Assembly: GCF_018687955.1 (NCBI RefSeq)
Contig: NZ_CP061309.1
Location: 1,658,007-1,722,006, forward strand
Reading direction: 5' to 3'
From: Polynucleobacter ibericus
Lineage (GTDB): Bacteria > Pseudomonadota > Gammaproteobacteria > Burkholderiales > Burkholderiaceae
DNA length: 64,000 nt
Shown: positions 1 to 8,975 of the stretch, in pieces
Layout of the letters: each line of letters opens with the position of its first letter
How positions within the stretch are numbered: position 1 is the first letter of the stretch
Made by a program: the position numbers and the translations under genes
The notes under the pieces: generated by a model
Databases searched by the model: none
What the model saw: only the letters and a program-made list of their open reading frames with translations
Told to the model about the DNA's origin: nothing

Positions 1-877
1 CACAAGCATCCATGGTGTAGTGACCAGAGTTGTGTGGACGTGGTGCAATTTCATTAGCAACAATATCACCACTCTTCAGAACAAAGAATTCAACACAAAG
101 AACGCCAACATAATCAATCTTCCGAATCAGCGCTTTAGCTGCATCAATAATTTTCTTCTCTTGGGCAGGCTTTAATGATGGAGCTGGAACAGTAGAGGTA
201 TGCAAAATACCATCGCGATGAATATTTTGAGAAACGGGGTAAGCCACCACCGCATCATCATATCCACGAACAACAAGTGCTGATACTTCAAAATCTAACT
301 CCATGCGTTTTTCAAGGACGCAAGGAACTTTACTTAGTTCCGCCCAAGCCGCTGGTAAATCAGCAACCGTGTAAACGGTAATTTGACCTTTACCGTCATA
401 ACCCATACGGGCAGTCTTTAGAATTCCAGGGAATAAATCTGTTGGAAGATGAGCAATATCAGCATCATGCTCCAGGACTGCATAGGGAGCTGGGCCAATG
501 TTCGTCTCAGTTTTCCAGGTTGCCAGAAATTTTTTCTCAGCTACCCGATTCTGCGCTAAAGAAACGCAACTACTACGTGGTGCGACAAAGACACCTAAAG
601 CCTCTAACTCATCAAGCGCTTGCGCGGAAACATTTTCAAATTCAGTACTGACAGATGTGCACAAAGCAGCCATCTCTTTTAAAGCAGCACTATCAGTGTA
701 TTCGGCTTGAATAAATTTTTCGGCAATAGAGCCTGCAGGACTATCCGAGCCTGGATCAAGTACGCAAACTTTATACCCCATCGCTTGAGCAGCCTGAGTA
801 AACATCCGACCTAGTTGACCGCCACCTAATATTCCTAAATATGAACCCGGTAAGATGGGTTCCATGCGATCTGCCAT
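1..877 (-). CDS. purK: N5-carboxyaminoimidazole ribonucleotide synthase, PurK (3' end off window)
   Basis: ATP-grasp enzyme that carboxylates aminoimidazole ribonucleotide (AIR) with bicarbonate to N5-CAIR in purine synthesis. The frame is open from an ATG at 877 to the left edge, about 292 codons, so roughly the last quarter of the protein is missing. The N-terminus has the nucleotide-binding stretch LGILGGGQLGRM, and the last visible part contains NEIAPRPHNSGHYT, a PurK signature. It starts 4 bp after the purE stop, so the two are probably translated as a pair. PurE uses the PurK product. Identity is secure from motifs and context. Confidence 0.95.
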   Translation of the reverse strand, partial: MADRMEPILPGSYLGILGGGQLGRMFTQAAQAMGYKVCVLDPGSDSPAGSIAEKFIQAEYTDSAALKEMAALCTSVSTEFENVSAQALDELEALGVFVAPRSSCVSLAQNRVAEKKFLATWKTETNIGPAPYAVLEHDADIAHLPTDLFPGILKTARMGYDGKGQITVYTVADLPAAWAELSKVPCVLEKRMELDFEVSALVVRGYDDAVVAYPVSQNIHRDGILHTSTVPAPSLKPAQEKKIIDAAKALIRKIDYVGVLCVEFFVLKSGDIVANEIAPRPHNSGHYTMDAC

Positions 878-881
878 GTAA

Positions 882-1376
882 TTAATATCCCGGCAAATTC
901 ATTGAACGTGCGGTATCAGACTGCTTCGCACGGAAATCTTCTAAACGCTTCGCTAAATCAGCGTCATGTAATGCTAAACCAGCAATGACATGCAAAGCGG
1001 CATTGGCTGCACCAGCCTCACCAATTGCAAAAGTGGCAACTGGAATGCCTTTAGGCATTTGCACAATAGAGTAAAGAGAATCTTCGCCACGCAAATACTT
1101 GCTGGCAACAGGAACGCCATACACTGGAACAATAGTCTTGGACGCCAACATACCTGGCAAATGGGCTGCGCCACCTGCGCCAGCAATAATGGCTTGCAAA
1201 CCATTGATTTGTGCTTTTTCAGCGTACTGAAACATGTCATCTGGCATGCGGTGTGCGGAGAGTACTTTGGCTTCGTGAGCAATACCAAATTGCTCGAGCA
1301 TTTGAGCGGCATGCTGCATGGTGTCCCAATCTGAATTGGATCCCATGACTATTCCGACGATTGGCTTCTTGCTCAT
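882..1376 (-). CDS. purE: N5-CAIR mutase PurE
   Basis: Class I PurE, which moves the carboxyl group of N5-CAIR to give 4-carboxy-AIR. The 164-residue length is typical. Visible signatures are the phosphate-binding GSNSDW at residues 12-17, the SAHR motif with the catalytic His at 40-43, and GAGGAAHLPGM at 66-76. It lies between purC (40 bp upstream) and purK (4 bp downstream) on the same strand, consistent with one purine operon. A class I enzyme needs PurK, which is present next door. Confidence 0.97.
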   Translation of the reverse strand: MSKKPIVGIVMGSNSDWDTMQHAAQMLEQFGIAHEAKVLSAHRMPDDMFQYAEKAQINGLQAIIAGAGGAAHLPGMLASKTIVPVYGVPVASKYLRGEDSLYSIVQMPKGIPVATFAIGEAGAANAALHVIAGLALHDADLAKRLEDFRAKQSDTARSMNLPGY

Positions 1377-1416
1377 TTACCTCTCCAAATACTTTTAATA
1401 TTCTCTAAGGACTCTA

Positions 1417-2313
1417 TTATCCCTGAGTTAGGCGTGTCAGTGCTTCGCGATATTTTTGGGCAGTTTTTTCAATCACATCAGCTGGTAATTGTGGTGCAGG
1501 GGCTGTTTTAGGCCATAGCTTCCCGTTTACCTCGGCCGTTTCAAGCCAATCACGGACAAACTGCTTGTCGTAGGAAGGTGGATTTGAGCCTACATAATAG
1601 GTCTCTGCCGGCCAGAAGCGAGAAGAGTCTGCTGTGAGGATCTCATCCATCAACACCAATTGCCCATTAGCGTCTAAACCAAATTCAAATTTAGTATCGG
1701 CAATGATGATCCCACGAGTGGCTGCATATTCTGAAGCTTCTTTATATAAACGAATACTCACTTCGCGGATTTGATTGGCTAACTTTTCACCAATCATTTC
1801 AATTACTTTTTCAAAAGAGATATTTTCGTCATGCTCACCCATTTCAGCCTTGGCAGCAGGTGTAAAAATAGGCTCTGGTAATTTTTGTGCATTCTCTAGA
1901 CCTTCCGGCAGAGCAATGCCGCACACCTTGCCAGTTTCTTTGTAGTCTTTCCAACCGCTACCAGCCAGATAGCCGCGCACTACCGCCTCAACTAATATTG
2001 GCTTCAAGCGCTTAGCTACTACAGCACGTCCTTTTACTTGATCCACCTCATCGGGAGTTACTACCGAAGCAGGATCAATACCAGTTAGATGATTAGGAAT
2101 GACAGATGCCAATTTATCAAACCAAAAATTTGCCATTTGATTTAAGACAATGCCTTTTTCAGGAATGGGCTCGCCCATCACCACATCAAATGCAGAGAGG
2201 CGGTCAGTCGTAATCATGAGTAACTTGTCGTCATCTAAAGCATAGACATCGCGTACCTTGCCTTTAGATAGTAAAGGCAAAGACTTAATCGAGGTAGCGT
2301 ACAAAGCAGGCAT
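1417..2313 (-). CDS. purC: SAICAR synthase PurC
   Basis: Phosphoribosylaminoimidazole-succinocarboxamide synthase, joining CAIR and aspartate with ATP. At 298 residues it belongs to the longer PurC form seen in Burkholderiales and yeast rather than the ~237-residue E. coli form. The N-terminus shows KGKVRDVY (17-24) and [10 protein letters not shown] (35-44), both conserved in the family. It starts 7 bp after the fba stop, so glycolytic and purine genes appear to share a transcript here. PurE, the preceding enzyme of the pathway, follows it. Confidence 0.97.
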   Translation of the reverse strand: MPALYATSIKSLPLLSKGKVRDVYALDDDKLLMITTDRLSAFDVVMGEPIPEKGIVLNQMANFWFDKLASVIPNHLTGIDPASVVTPDEVDQVKGRAVVAKRLKPILVEAVVRGYLAGSGWKDYKETGKVCGIALPEGLENAQKLPEPIFTPAAKAEMGEHDENISFEKVIEMIGEKLANQIREVSIRLYKEASEYAATRGIIIADTKFEFGLDANGQLVLMDEILTADSSRFWPAETYYVGSNPPSYDKQFVRDWLETAEVNGKLWPKTAPAPQLPADVIEKTAQKYREALTRLTQG

Positions 2314-2320
2314 AGTTAAA

Positions 2321-3385
2321 TCACTTCACAATTTGAGTTAATTTGCCGCTCTTATATAACTCAGCCATCTTCTCTAAAGAAATGGGCTTAATTTTGGAGG
2401 CTTGACCAGCAGAGCCAAAAGCTTGGAAGCGGGCAATACATACTTTCTTAGCGGCCTCACGGGCTGGCTTCAAGTAATCCCGGGGATCAAACTTGGTTGG
2501 ATTCTCAATAAAGTAACGACGGATCGCACCAGTCATTGCTAAACGGATATCGGTATCGATATTGATCTTACGTACACCATTCTTGATGCCCTCTTGAATT
2601 TCTTCAACAGGAACACCGTAAGTCTCTTTCATATCCCCACCGAATTCACGAATCTCGGCAAGCAATTCTTGAGGAACACTAGAGGAGCCATGCATCACCA
2701 AGTGAGTATTTGGAATGCGCGCATGGATTTCTTTAATACGATCGATGGCTAGGATGTCGCCTGTAGGCTTCTTCGTAAATTTATATGCGCCATGGCTGGT
2801 ACCAATTGCAATCGCCAGTGCATCGCACTGAGTTGCCTTGACAAAATCAGCCGCTTGTTCCACGTCAGTCAATAATTGTTCGCGAGTCATTTTGCCATCA
2901 GCACCATGACCATCCTCTTTGTCGCCCTGCATAGTCTCAAGTGAGCCCAATACACCTAACTCAGCTTCAACCGTAACTCCAATGGAGTGGGAGAACTTTA
3001 CCACCTCTTTGGATACGTCTACGTTGTACTCATAGCTAGCAACCGATTTACCATCAGCCTCCAAGGAACCATCCATCATCACACTGGTAAAACCACTCTT
3101 AATCGCAGCCATACAAACAGCTGGGCTTTGACCATGATCTTGATGCATCACTACCGGAATGTGTGGATAAGCCTCAACTGCAGCAGAAATCAGGTGGCGT
3201 AAGAACGCTTCGCCAGCATACTTACGCGCGCCAGCAGAAGCCTGCATGATTACTGGAGAATCCGCCTCGTTTGCCGCTTCCATAATTGCTGTGACTTGCT
3301 CTAAGTTATTCACGTTAAATGCTGGCAGGCCGTAACCATTTTCAGCAGCATGATCCAAGAGTTGTCTTAAAGATACTAAAGCCAT
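2321..3385 (-). CDS. fba: Class II fructose-bisphosphate aldolase
   Basis: Zinc-dependent aldolase interconverting fructose 1,6-bisphosphate with dihydroxyacetone phosphate and glyceraldehyde 3-phosphate. The 354-residue length and the segments [20 protein letters not shown] and [11 protein letters not shown], which carry the metal- and phosphate-binding residues, fit the class II 'Calvin-cycle subtype' found widely in betaproteobacteria. It is third in a pgk-pyk-fba-purC series and lies 56 bp below pyk. The subtype name does not imply carbon fixation; no Rubisco or phosphoribulokinase gene is in the window. Confidence 0.96.
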   Translation of the reverse strand: MALVSLRQLLDHAAENGYGLPAFNVNNLEQVTAIMEAANEADSPVIMQASAGARKYAGEAFLRHLISAAVEAYPHIPVVMHQDHGQSPAVCMAAIKSGFTSVMMDGSLEADGKSVASYEYNVDVSKEVVKFSHSIGVTVEAELGVLGSLETMQGDKEDGHGADGKMTREQLLTDVEQAADFVKATQCDALAIAIGTSHGAYKFTKKPTGDILAIDRIKEIHARIPNTHLVMHGSSSVPQELLAEIREFGGDMKETYGVPVEEIQEGIKNGVRKINIDTDIRLAMTGAIRRYFIENPTKFDPRDYLKPAREAAKKVCIARFQAFGSAGQASKIKPISLEKMAELYKSGKLTQIVK

Positions 3386-3441
3386 GATGTTCTCTTAATA
3401 AATAGTAATAAGGTTAAAAATAGATCTGAGTTCATAGTGAA

Positions 3442-4878
3442 TTACTTCACATGAATAATCTTGAGGGTATTCGTTCCACCAGGCTCACCCATTGGCTCCC
3501 CAGAAGTCAATACCACTGTATCGCCAGCCTTGACTGCGCCTACTTTTTTCAAACATGCCTCAACCTCTTGAAGTGCAGTATCGCGATCTTTGGTGTAATC
3601 CAAGCCGATCGGAGTGACATTACGATAGGTACTCAGGGCACGCTGGGTGGCAAGCTTTGAAGTCAAAGCAAAAATGGGAACGTGAATATTGTGACGGCTC
3701 ATCCAAATTGCAGTAGAGCCCGAATCTGTTAGAGCTGCAATCGCATTGGCATGCAAGTGATGGGCTGTAAATAAAGCCCCTAAAGCAATCGTTTGATCAA
3801 TACGCGCAAATGTTTGATCCAGAAAATCGGTATCCAATTTCACGGGGTCTGACTTTTCTGCTTCAACGCAGATCTCCGCCATGGCTTTGATAGTCTGAAC
3901 CGGATACATACCCGCAGCAGACTCAGCAGATAACATGACAGCGTCGGTACCATCCAATACCGCATTAGCAACGTCACTGACTTCTGCGCGTGTTGGAACT
4001 GGAGCATTGATCATGGACTCCATCATTTGCGTGGCGGTAATCGTAAATTTATCCGCCTCACGTGCCCACTTAATCATGCGTTTTTGTAAAGCAGGAACAG
4101 CTGCGTTGCCAACTTCGATCGCAAGGTCTCCGCGTGCAACCATAATGCCGTCGCTCTCAGCAATAATGCTTTTGAGTGCTTCTGACTCAATCGCCTCAGC
4201 ACGCTCTACCTTAGCAATCGTTCTCACTTTTCCTACGCCATATTTCGCGCTAGCGGCATCAGCCAACTTACGGGCATAAGCCATGTCGGCACCATCTTTA
4301 GGAAAACTAATTGCCAAAAAATCGACGCCCATGGCAATCGCCGCATCTAAGTCTGCAATATCTTTTTCAGTCAGTGCGGGAGCAGTTAAACCGCCGCCAG
4401 CACGATTGATGCCTTTGTTGTTGGATAGAGGTCCGCCTTGCTCAACGATGGTGAAAATCTCACCACCCTTAACGCTATCTACCGTGAGAACAACTAAACC
4501 ATCGTTTAACAGAAGGCGATCACCGGGGTTCACATCACCTGGCAGCTCTTTGTAATCAAGGCCTACTTTGGCTTGATCTCCAAGTTCACAAGCTACATCC
4601 AAGGTAAATTTATCCCCTTCCTTAAGAAGAATTTTGCTATCCACAAATTTACCAACCCGAATTTTAGGGCCTTGTAAGTCAGCCATGATGCCAACCTCTT
4701 TACCAGCTTCAGCGGAGATAGTGCGCACCAAATCATGACGCGCTTTATGGTCGGCAACAGTGCCGTGTGAGAAGTTCATTCGCACCACATCCACGCCAGC
4801 ACGAATCATGTCACGCAAGACTTCAGGCTTTTCAGAGGCTGGCCCTAAGGTTGCAATGATCTTTGTTGCTCTCAACAT
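3442..4878 (-). CDS. pyk: Pyruvate kinase
   Basis: Converts phosphoenolpyruvate and ADP to pyruvate and ATP. The protein has 478 residues, normal for bacterial pyruvate kinase. It opens with RATKIIATLGPAS and contains MNFSHG, the catalytic-loop segment ISFPKDGADM, a metal/PEP region with MVARGDLAIE and the signature ITATQMMESMI. It begins 2 bp after pgk stops, so translation is probably coupled. The C-terminal domain (SGEPMGEPGGTNTLKI) is of the usual allosteric type; which effector it binds cannot be told from sequence. Confidence 0.97.
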   Translation of the reverse strand: MLRATKIIATLGPASEKPEVLRDMIRAGVDVVRMNFSHGTVADHKARHDLVRTISAEAGKEVGIMADLQGPKIRVGKFVDSKILLKEGDKFTLDVACELGDQAKVGLDYKELPGDVNPGDRLLLNDGLVVLTVDSVKGGEIFTIVEQGGPLSNNKGINRAGGGLTAPALTEKDIADLDAAIAMGVDFLAISFPKDGADMAYARKLADAASAKYGVGKVRTIAKVERAEAIESEALKSIIAESDGIMVARGDLAIEVGNAAVPALQKRMIKWAREADKFTITATQMMESMINAPVPTRAEVSDVANAVLDGTDAVMLSAESAAGMYPVQTIKAMAEICVEAEKSDPVKLDTDFLDQTFARIDQTIALGALFTAHHLHANAIAALTDSGSTAIWMSRHNIHVPIFALTSKLATQRALSTYRNVTPIGLDYTKDRDTALQEVEACLKKVGAVKAGDTVVLTSGEPMGEPGGTNTLKIIHVK

Positions 4879-4880
4879 AT

Positions 4881-6092
4881 TTAGTCTTTCGCTCTTTCAG
4901 CAAGTACTGCAAAGGCTGGCAAAGTTTTGCCTTCTAAGAATTCTAAGAAGGCGCCACCGCCAGTAGAGATGTAATCCACTTGATTCTCAATGCCGTACTT
5001 GGCAATCGCCGCCAAAGTATCGCCACCGCCAGCAATTGAAAATGCCGGTGAGTGCGCAATAGCTGCAGCTAGCATTTTGGTGCCACCACCAAATTGATCG
5101 ATTTCAAATACGCCCAATGGGCCGTTCCAAACAATCGTGCCAGCATGAGCGAGCATGATTGATAAACGCGCAGCGGTCTTCGGGCCAATATCCAAAATCA
5201 TGTCATCTTCTGCAACCTGATCTGCAGGTACGCGGTTTGCGCGGGCTAATGGAGATAAGTCATTCGCGACAACAACGTCTTCTGGAATGGGTACATGAGC
5301 GCCACGCTTTTCCATGATCTCCATAATTTCTCTAGCCTCATCAACCAAATCAGGCTCAGCCAACGATTTACCAATTGGCAAACCTTTGGCTAACATGAAG
5401 GTGTTAGCAATGCCGCCACCAACAATGAGTTCGTCTACTTTTTCAGAAAGCGCCTTCAGAATCGTCAACTTCGATGACACTTTAGAGCCCGCAACAATGG
5501 CCACCAAAGGGCGTTTAGGACTTGCTAATGCACGACTCAGCGCATCCAATTCAGCAGCCATCAAAGGTCCAGCACATGCAACAGGCGCAAATTTTGCTAC
5601 TCCATGAGTAGTTGCTTCAGCACGATGTGCTGTTCCAAATGCATCGTTGACATACACATCACACAAAGCAGCAATCTTTTTTGCTAACTCATCATTATTC
5701 TTTTTTTCACCCACATTCAGGCGACAGTTTTCCAGTAATACCAACTCGCCTGGATTGACTTCAAAGCCGCCATTAACCCAATTGCTAATTAAAGGAACCT
5801 TACGGTTTAATAAATTGGCAATCCGATCTGCTACCGGCGCCAAACTATATTCAGGTTTAAATTCCCCTTCTGTTGGACGCCCTAAATGGGAAGTCACCAT
5901 CACAGCAGCCCCTGCATCCAAACACATCTGCACCGCCGGCATAGATGCCCGGATGCGAGTGTCTTCAGTAATGTTTCCAGCCTCATCTTGTGGAACATTC
6001 AGGTCGGCGCGAATAAACACCCGCTTACCCTTTAATTGACCTGATTGGGCTAATTCGCTTAGACGCTTAACTTGAAATAAGGATTCCGGCAT
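4881..6092 (-). CDS. pgk: Phosphoglycerate kinase
   Basis: Catalyses 1,3-bisphosphoglycerate + ADP to 3-phosphoglycerate + ATP. The 403 residues include RADLNVP near residue 28, TSHLGRP, the hinge region WNGPLGVFE and the C-terminal [14 protein letters not shown] nucleotide-binding loop, all characteristic of PGK. It is the first gene of a minus-strand operon leading through pyk and fba into purine genes, and it diverges from ilvE across a 207-bp gap. A TAGAAT hexamer lies upstream on the minus strand, but no convincing -35 element goes with it. Confidence 0.97.
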   Translation of the reverse strand: MPESLFQVKRLSELAQSGQLKGKRVFIRADLNVPQDEAGNITEDTRIRASMPAVQMCLDAGAAVMVTSHLGRPTEGEFKPEYSLAPVADRIANLLNRKVPLISNWVNGGFEVNPGELVLLENCRLNVGEKKNNDELAKKIAALCDVYVNDAFGTAHRAEATTHGVAKFAPVACAGPLMAAELDALSRALASPKRPLVAIVAGSKVSSKLTILKALSEKVDELIVGGGIANTFMLAKGLPIGKSLAEPDLVDEAREIMEIMEKRGAHVPIPEDVVVANDLSPLARANRVPADQVAEDDMILDIGPKTAARLSIMLAHAGTIVWNGPLGVFEIDQFGGGTKMLAAAIAHSPAFSIAGGGDTLAAIAKYGIENQVDYISTGGGAFLEFLEGKTLPAFAVLAERAKD

Positions 6093-6167
6093 GAGTTTGG
6101 GTAAATTAGTGGTTTATGGGGAATATTCCATTCTAAATGCTCTAGCCTATCCGCCCGAGGTTCTGAG

Positions 6168-6196
6168 CCGACAGACTGGTCTGCCTGCTCTACAAT
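6168..6196 (+). promoter_or_regulatory. Candidate sigma-70 promoter of ilvE
   Basis: CCGACA at 6168-6173 (4 of 6 consensus) and TACAAT at 6191-6196 (5 of 6) are separated by exactly 17 bp, upstream of ilvE. The inverted repeat CAGAC-tg-GTCTG at 6172-6183 overlaps the -35 and spacer and could be an operator. The predicted start near 6203 would leave a leader of about 97 nt. Confidence 0.4.
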
Positions 6197-6198
6197 AA

Positions 6199-6245
6199 GG
6201 ACTTAAATACTTTCTGGGCCGAGGGAGTATGTCCTGTCAGCCCAG
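6199..6245 (+). other. Possible structured leader (pseudoknot) before ilvE
   Basis: GGAC 6199-6202 can pair with GTCC 6231-6234, and ATACT 6207-6211 with AGTAT 6226-6230, forming a bulged stem. Its loop contains CTGGGC (6214-6219), which is complementary to GCCCAG (6240-6245) just after the stem. This is an H-type pseudoknot topology. The candidate promoter would start transcription near 6203 and so lose the outer four pairs; either that promoter or this fold may be wrong. Confidence 0.3.
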
Positions 6246-6299
6246 TAACCTGCTAAAACCGCTTTTAAAGATACTTAACAGACACAAAAGGTAGAAAAA

Positions 6300-7223
6300 A
6301 TGTCGATGTCCGACCGCGATGGCTTTATTTGGACTGATGGGAAGCTAATTCCTTGGCGTGAAGCCAATGTTCACGTGTTAACGCATAGCCTACATTATGG
6401 AATGGGCGTTTTTGAGGGCATCCGAGCCTATAAAACACCTCAGGGAACGGCCGTTTTCCGCCTCCCAGAGCACGTAAAGCGCCTCTTTAACGGCACCAAG
6501 ATCTTCCAAATGAACATGCCCTTCACCCCAGAAGAGATCAGCAAGGGCATTATTGACGTGGTAAACAGCAATAAGCTGGAAGCCTGCTATATCCGCCCAA
6601 TTATCTTTATTGGCTCCCAAAAGCTTGGGATATCCCCTAAGGGCAACAGTATTCATACCTCAATTGCAGCCTGGGAATGGGGTGCCTATTTGGGCGAAGA
6701 TGGCTTAAATAAGGGCATTCGGGTTAAAACCTCCTCATTTACACGCCACTTTGTAAATTCCTCGTTAGTGCGTGCCAAGGCCTCTGGCTACTACATCAAC
6801 TCCATTTTGGCTAATCAAGAAGTAACCGCCAATGGATATGACGAAGCTTTATTGCTCGATACCGAAGGCTATGTTTCTGAAGGCTCTGGCGAAAATCTAT
6901 TTATGGTTCGCAATGGGATTGTGTATACACCAGACCTTGCTTCATGCTTAGATGGCATCACACGTGATTCTGTAATTCAGATTGCTAAAGACCTCGGTTA
7001 TGAAGTTCGTGAAAAACGCATTACTCGCGACGAAGTTTATTCTGCTGATGAAGCATTCTTTACCGGCACAGCTGCTGAAGTTACTCCAATTCGGGAGTTG
7101 GACGATCGCACGATTGGTGATGGCAAGCGCGGACCAATCACCGAGAAAATTCAGAAGACCTATTTCGATGCGGTGTATGGCAGAAATGATCAGTACAAAT
7201 CTTGGCTCACTTACGTTAAGTAA
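6300..7223 (+). CDS. ilvE: Branched-chain amino-acid aminotransferase IlvE
   Basis: PLP-dependent class IV transaminase for the last step of valine, leucine and isoleucine synthesis. The 307-residue length is standard. MGVFEGIRAYKTP lies near residues 35-47, the probable PLP lysine is Lys160 in RAKASGYY, and GSGENLF lies near 195. A second ATG two codons in is an alternative start. The next gene begins 21 bp downstream. The 207-bp upstream region shared with pgk holds a candidate promoter and a possible RNA fold. Confidence 0.96.
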   Translation: MSMSDRDGFIWTDGKLIPWREANVHVLTHSLHYGMGVFEGIRAYKTPQGTAVFRLPEHVKRLFNGTKIFQMNMPFTPEEISKGIIDVVNSNKLEACYIRPIIFIGSQKLGISPKGNSIHTSIAAWEWGAYLGEDGLNKGIRVKTSSFTRHFVNSSLVRAKASGYYINSILANQEVTANGYDEALLLDTEGYVSEGSGENLFMVRNGIVYTPDLASCLDGITRDSVIQIAKDLGYEVREKRITRDEVYSADEAFFTGTAAEVTPIRELDDRTIGDGKRGPITEKIQKTYFDAVYGRNDQYKSWLTYVK

Positions 7224-7244
7224 TTTGCAATTAGGAAACAGCAC

Positions 7245-7433
7245 ATGACTCAAGCTCAAGTGGTAATGGTAGATGGTAAAGATTTACCTCTACATTGCCC
7301 TACCAACAAAACTCCCGCATGGAATTCGCACCCGCGCGTTTTTCTAGATATCACTAAAACCGGCGAAGCCAAGTGCCCTTACTGTGGCGCAGAGTACAAA
7401 CTCATTCCCGGCACAGAGCCGCACGGTCACTAA
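7245..7433 (+). CDS. CHCC zinc-finger domain protein
   Basis: A 62-residue protein with Cys18, His29, Cys44 and Cys47, the CHCC pattern of a small family related to the zinc-binding part of mitochondrial NDUFS6. The C-terminal core reads AKCPYCGAEYKL. In Burkholderiales this gene commonly sits between ilvE and LPS heptosyltransferase genes, as here. Its function is not established; a role in complex I assembly would be extrapolated from the mitochondrial relative. The small size, intact zinc ligands and conserved position support a real gene. Confidence 0.9.
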   Translation: MTQAQVVMVDGKDLPLHCPTNKTPAWNSHPRVFLDITKTGEAKCPYCGAEYKLIPGTEPHGH

Positions 7434-7440
7434 GTCTTAT

Positions 7441-7463
7441 CAGCACCTCACCATGAGGTGCTG
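7441..7463. other. Intergenic stem-loop between zinc-finger gene and waaF
   Basis: CAGCACCTCA (7441-7450) and TGAGGTGCTG (7454-7463) form a perfect 10-bp inverted repeat around a 3-nt loop. No T-run follows on either strand, so it is not a canonical terminator. It lies 8 bp after the zinc-finger stop and 16 bp before waaF. Confidence 0.6.
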
Positions 7464-7479
7464 AATCGGGATACATTAC

Positions 7480-8520
7480 ATGCACAGTATTCTGATCATT
7501 GCCCCAAACTGGATTGGGGATGCGGTAATGACTCAGCCTTTATTGGCAAACCTCAAAGAGCAATTTCCAGAATCTAAAATCGATGTACTTGCCAGCACTT
7601 GGGTGGCGCCCATTTATAGAGCCTGCTCAGAAATTCACGAAGTCATCGAAGCAAAGTTTGAGCATAAGCAATTGCAGTGGGGTTTGCGAAAAAAGCTTGC
7701 TAAAGAACTTTCGACTAAAAAATATCAAGCCTGTTTTATATTGCCCAATAGTTTTAAGTCTGCACTCATACCCTGGCTTGCCAATATTCCCTTTCGGATT
7801 GGCTATCGCGGCGAGTTACGTTTTGGTTTTATTAACTTAGCGCTAGATAACCCAAGTAAATTTAATCGCCCACCTATGGTCGAGCACTATCTTGCATTAG
7901 GTCAACTTCTTAAGGAAGAGTCGGCCTCTGCATCAAATAAAGAACGCATCCCCCAATTAAATGTTTCTAATGCAGCAAACAAGTCTGTTCAGGCTAAGCT
8001 ACAAAATACCAAGATTGATACCGGCAATATTTACATCATGTGTCCCGGCGCTGAATATGGATCAACCAAGCGCTGGCCAACCAGTCACTTTGCGCAACTG
8101 GCACAGCGATTAATTGCCGACAACCCAACTAAGCAAATCATTCTGTTGGGCAGCAAAGGTGATCATGTGCTTGCACAAGAAATTCAATCTAAGGCAAATC
8201 AGGATAGTCATATCCATAACTGGTGCGGCGAGACCTCCCTGGACGAAGCAATTGCACTAATTGGCATGAGTAAGGCAGTGATCAGTAATGACTCAGGATT
8301 AATGCATATTGCTGCAGCCCTCGCAATTCCTCAGGTGGCTATTTTTGGCTCAAGTGATCCGGCTCACACGCCCCCTCTATCTGACAAAGCAAAGGTCATT
8401 TGGCTAAACCTGCCATGTAGCCCATGTCATAAAAGAGCATGCCCTCTAGGTCATCTTAAGTGCTTAAATGACATCCAATCGGAACAAGTATTCGCTACAC
8501 TGAATACACTCCAGCCTTAA
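7480..8520 (+). CDS. waaF: ADP-heptose:LPS heptosyltransferase II
   Basis: GT9-family enzyme adding the second L-glycero-D-manno-heptose to the lipopolysaccharide inner core at the cytoplasmic face. The 346-residue protein opens with ILIIAPNWIGDAVMTQPLL, typical of WaaF, and carries CPGAEYGSTKRWP and the nucleotide-sugar-binding NDSGLMHIAAAL, followed by FGSSDPAHTPP. A Cys-rich segment (LPCSPCHKRACPLGHLKCL) near the C-terminus is usual for this family. The heptose-pathway phosphatase gmhB is encoded elsewhere in the window at about 42 kb. Confidence 0.94.
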   Translation: MHSILIIAPNWIGDAVMTQPLLANLKEQFPESKIDVLASTWVAPIYRACSEIHEVIEAKFEHKQLQWGLRKKLAKELSTKKYQACFILPNSFKSALIPWLANIPFRIGYRGELRFGFINLALDNPSKFNRPPMVEHYLALGQLLKEESASASNKERIPQLNVSNAANKSVQAKLQNTKIDTGNIYIMCPGAEYGSTKRWPTSHFAQLAQRLIADNPTKQIILLGSKGDHVLAQEIQSKANQDSHIHNWCGETSLDEAIALIGMSKAVISNDSGLMHIAAALAIPQVAIFGSSDPAHTPPLSDKAKVIWLNLPCSPCHKRACPLGHLKCLNDIQSEQVFATLNTLQP

Positions 8521-8537
8521 CCCAGGAACAGTAAGCC

Positions 8538-8972
8538 ATGACCAAACTTGCCAGACTCTTTCATAATGCAGATGATGTAGTAGAAGCATGGCGAGATGCT
8601 CTCAGACATCGCGACGTTCAAAGCGCTCTGGATATTTGGTTAGACGATGATGCTATTACTTGCGTCCTCCCAGAGGGTCATCGCCTAACTGGTCATGCAG
8701 AAATTCGGGAAGGCTTAGAAAGACTTCTTTCCAAACAACCTCTATTTTTAGAACCGATTGCCTGCATTAGCCACTCCGTTTTAGGTGCGGCCGTATATGA
8801 CACCACTGAAGCAGTTCACCTCAGAGCCGACCAAGTAGAGGCAGAATTTTTTCTCAATATCACGCTCGTACTACTGCAAGATAGTCAGGGCTGGCGCATT
8901 GCCCACCTGCATGCGAGCCACTCCACAGAAGACACCTTCGACGCCCCCGCAACCCCGCACGGTTTGCATTAA
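8538..8972 (+). CDS. SnoaL/NTF2-like domain protein of unknown substrate
   Basis: A 144-residue protein with an NTF2-like (alpha+beta cone) pattern: an N-terminal helical stretch with FHNADDVVEAWRDALRHRD, then DIWLDDDAITCVLPEGHRLTGHAEIREGLE, a layout seen in SnoaL and DUF4440 proteins, and a C-terminal WRIAHLHASHS. No catalytic set can be assigned from sequence. It sits 17 bp after waaF and 3 bp before the next gene, suggesting co-transcription. The family call is moderate; no function is claimed. Confidence 0.75.
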   Translation: MTKLARLFHNADDVVEAWRDALRHRDVQSALDIWLDDDAITCVLPEGHRLTGHAEIREGLERLLSKQPLFLEPIACISHSVLGAAVYDTTEAVHLRADQVEAEFFLNITLVLLQDSQGWRIAHLHASHSTEDTFDAPATPHGLH

Positions 8973-8975
8973 TCA

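Noticed and set aside
3935..4279. Open frame opposite to pyruvate kinase
   Set aside because: It lies antisense to the well-conserved pyk gene, with no ribosome site and no recognisable domain; the Ala/Ser-rich composition is a by-product of the coding strand.
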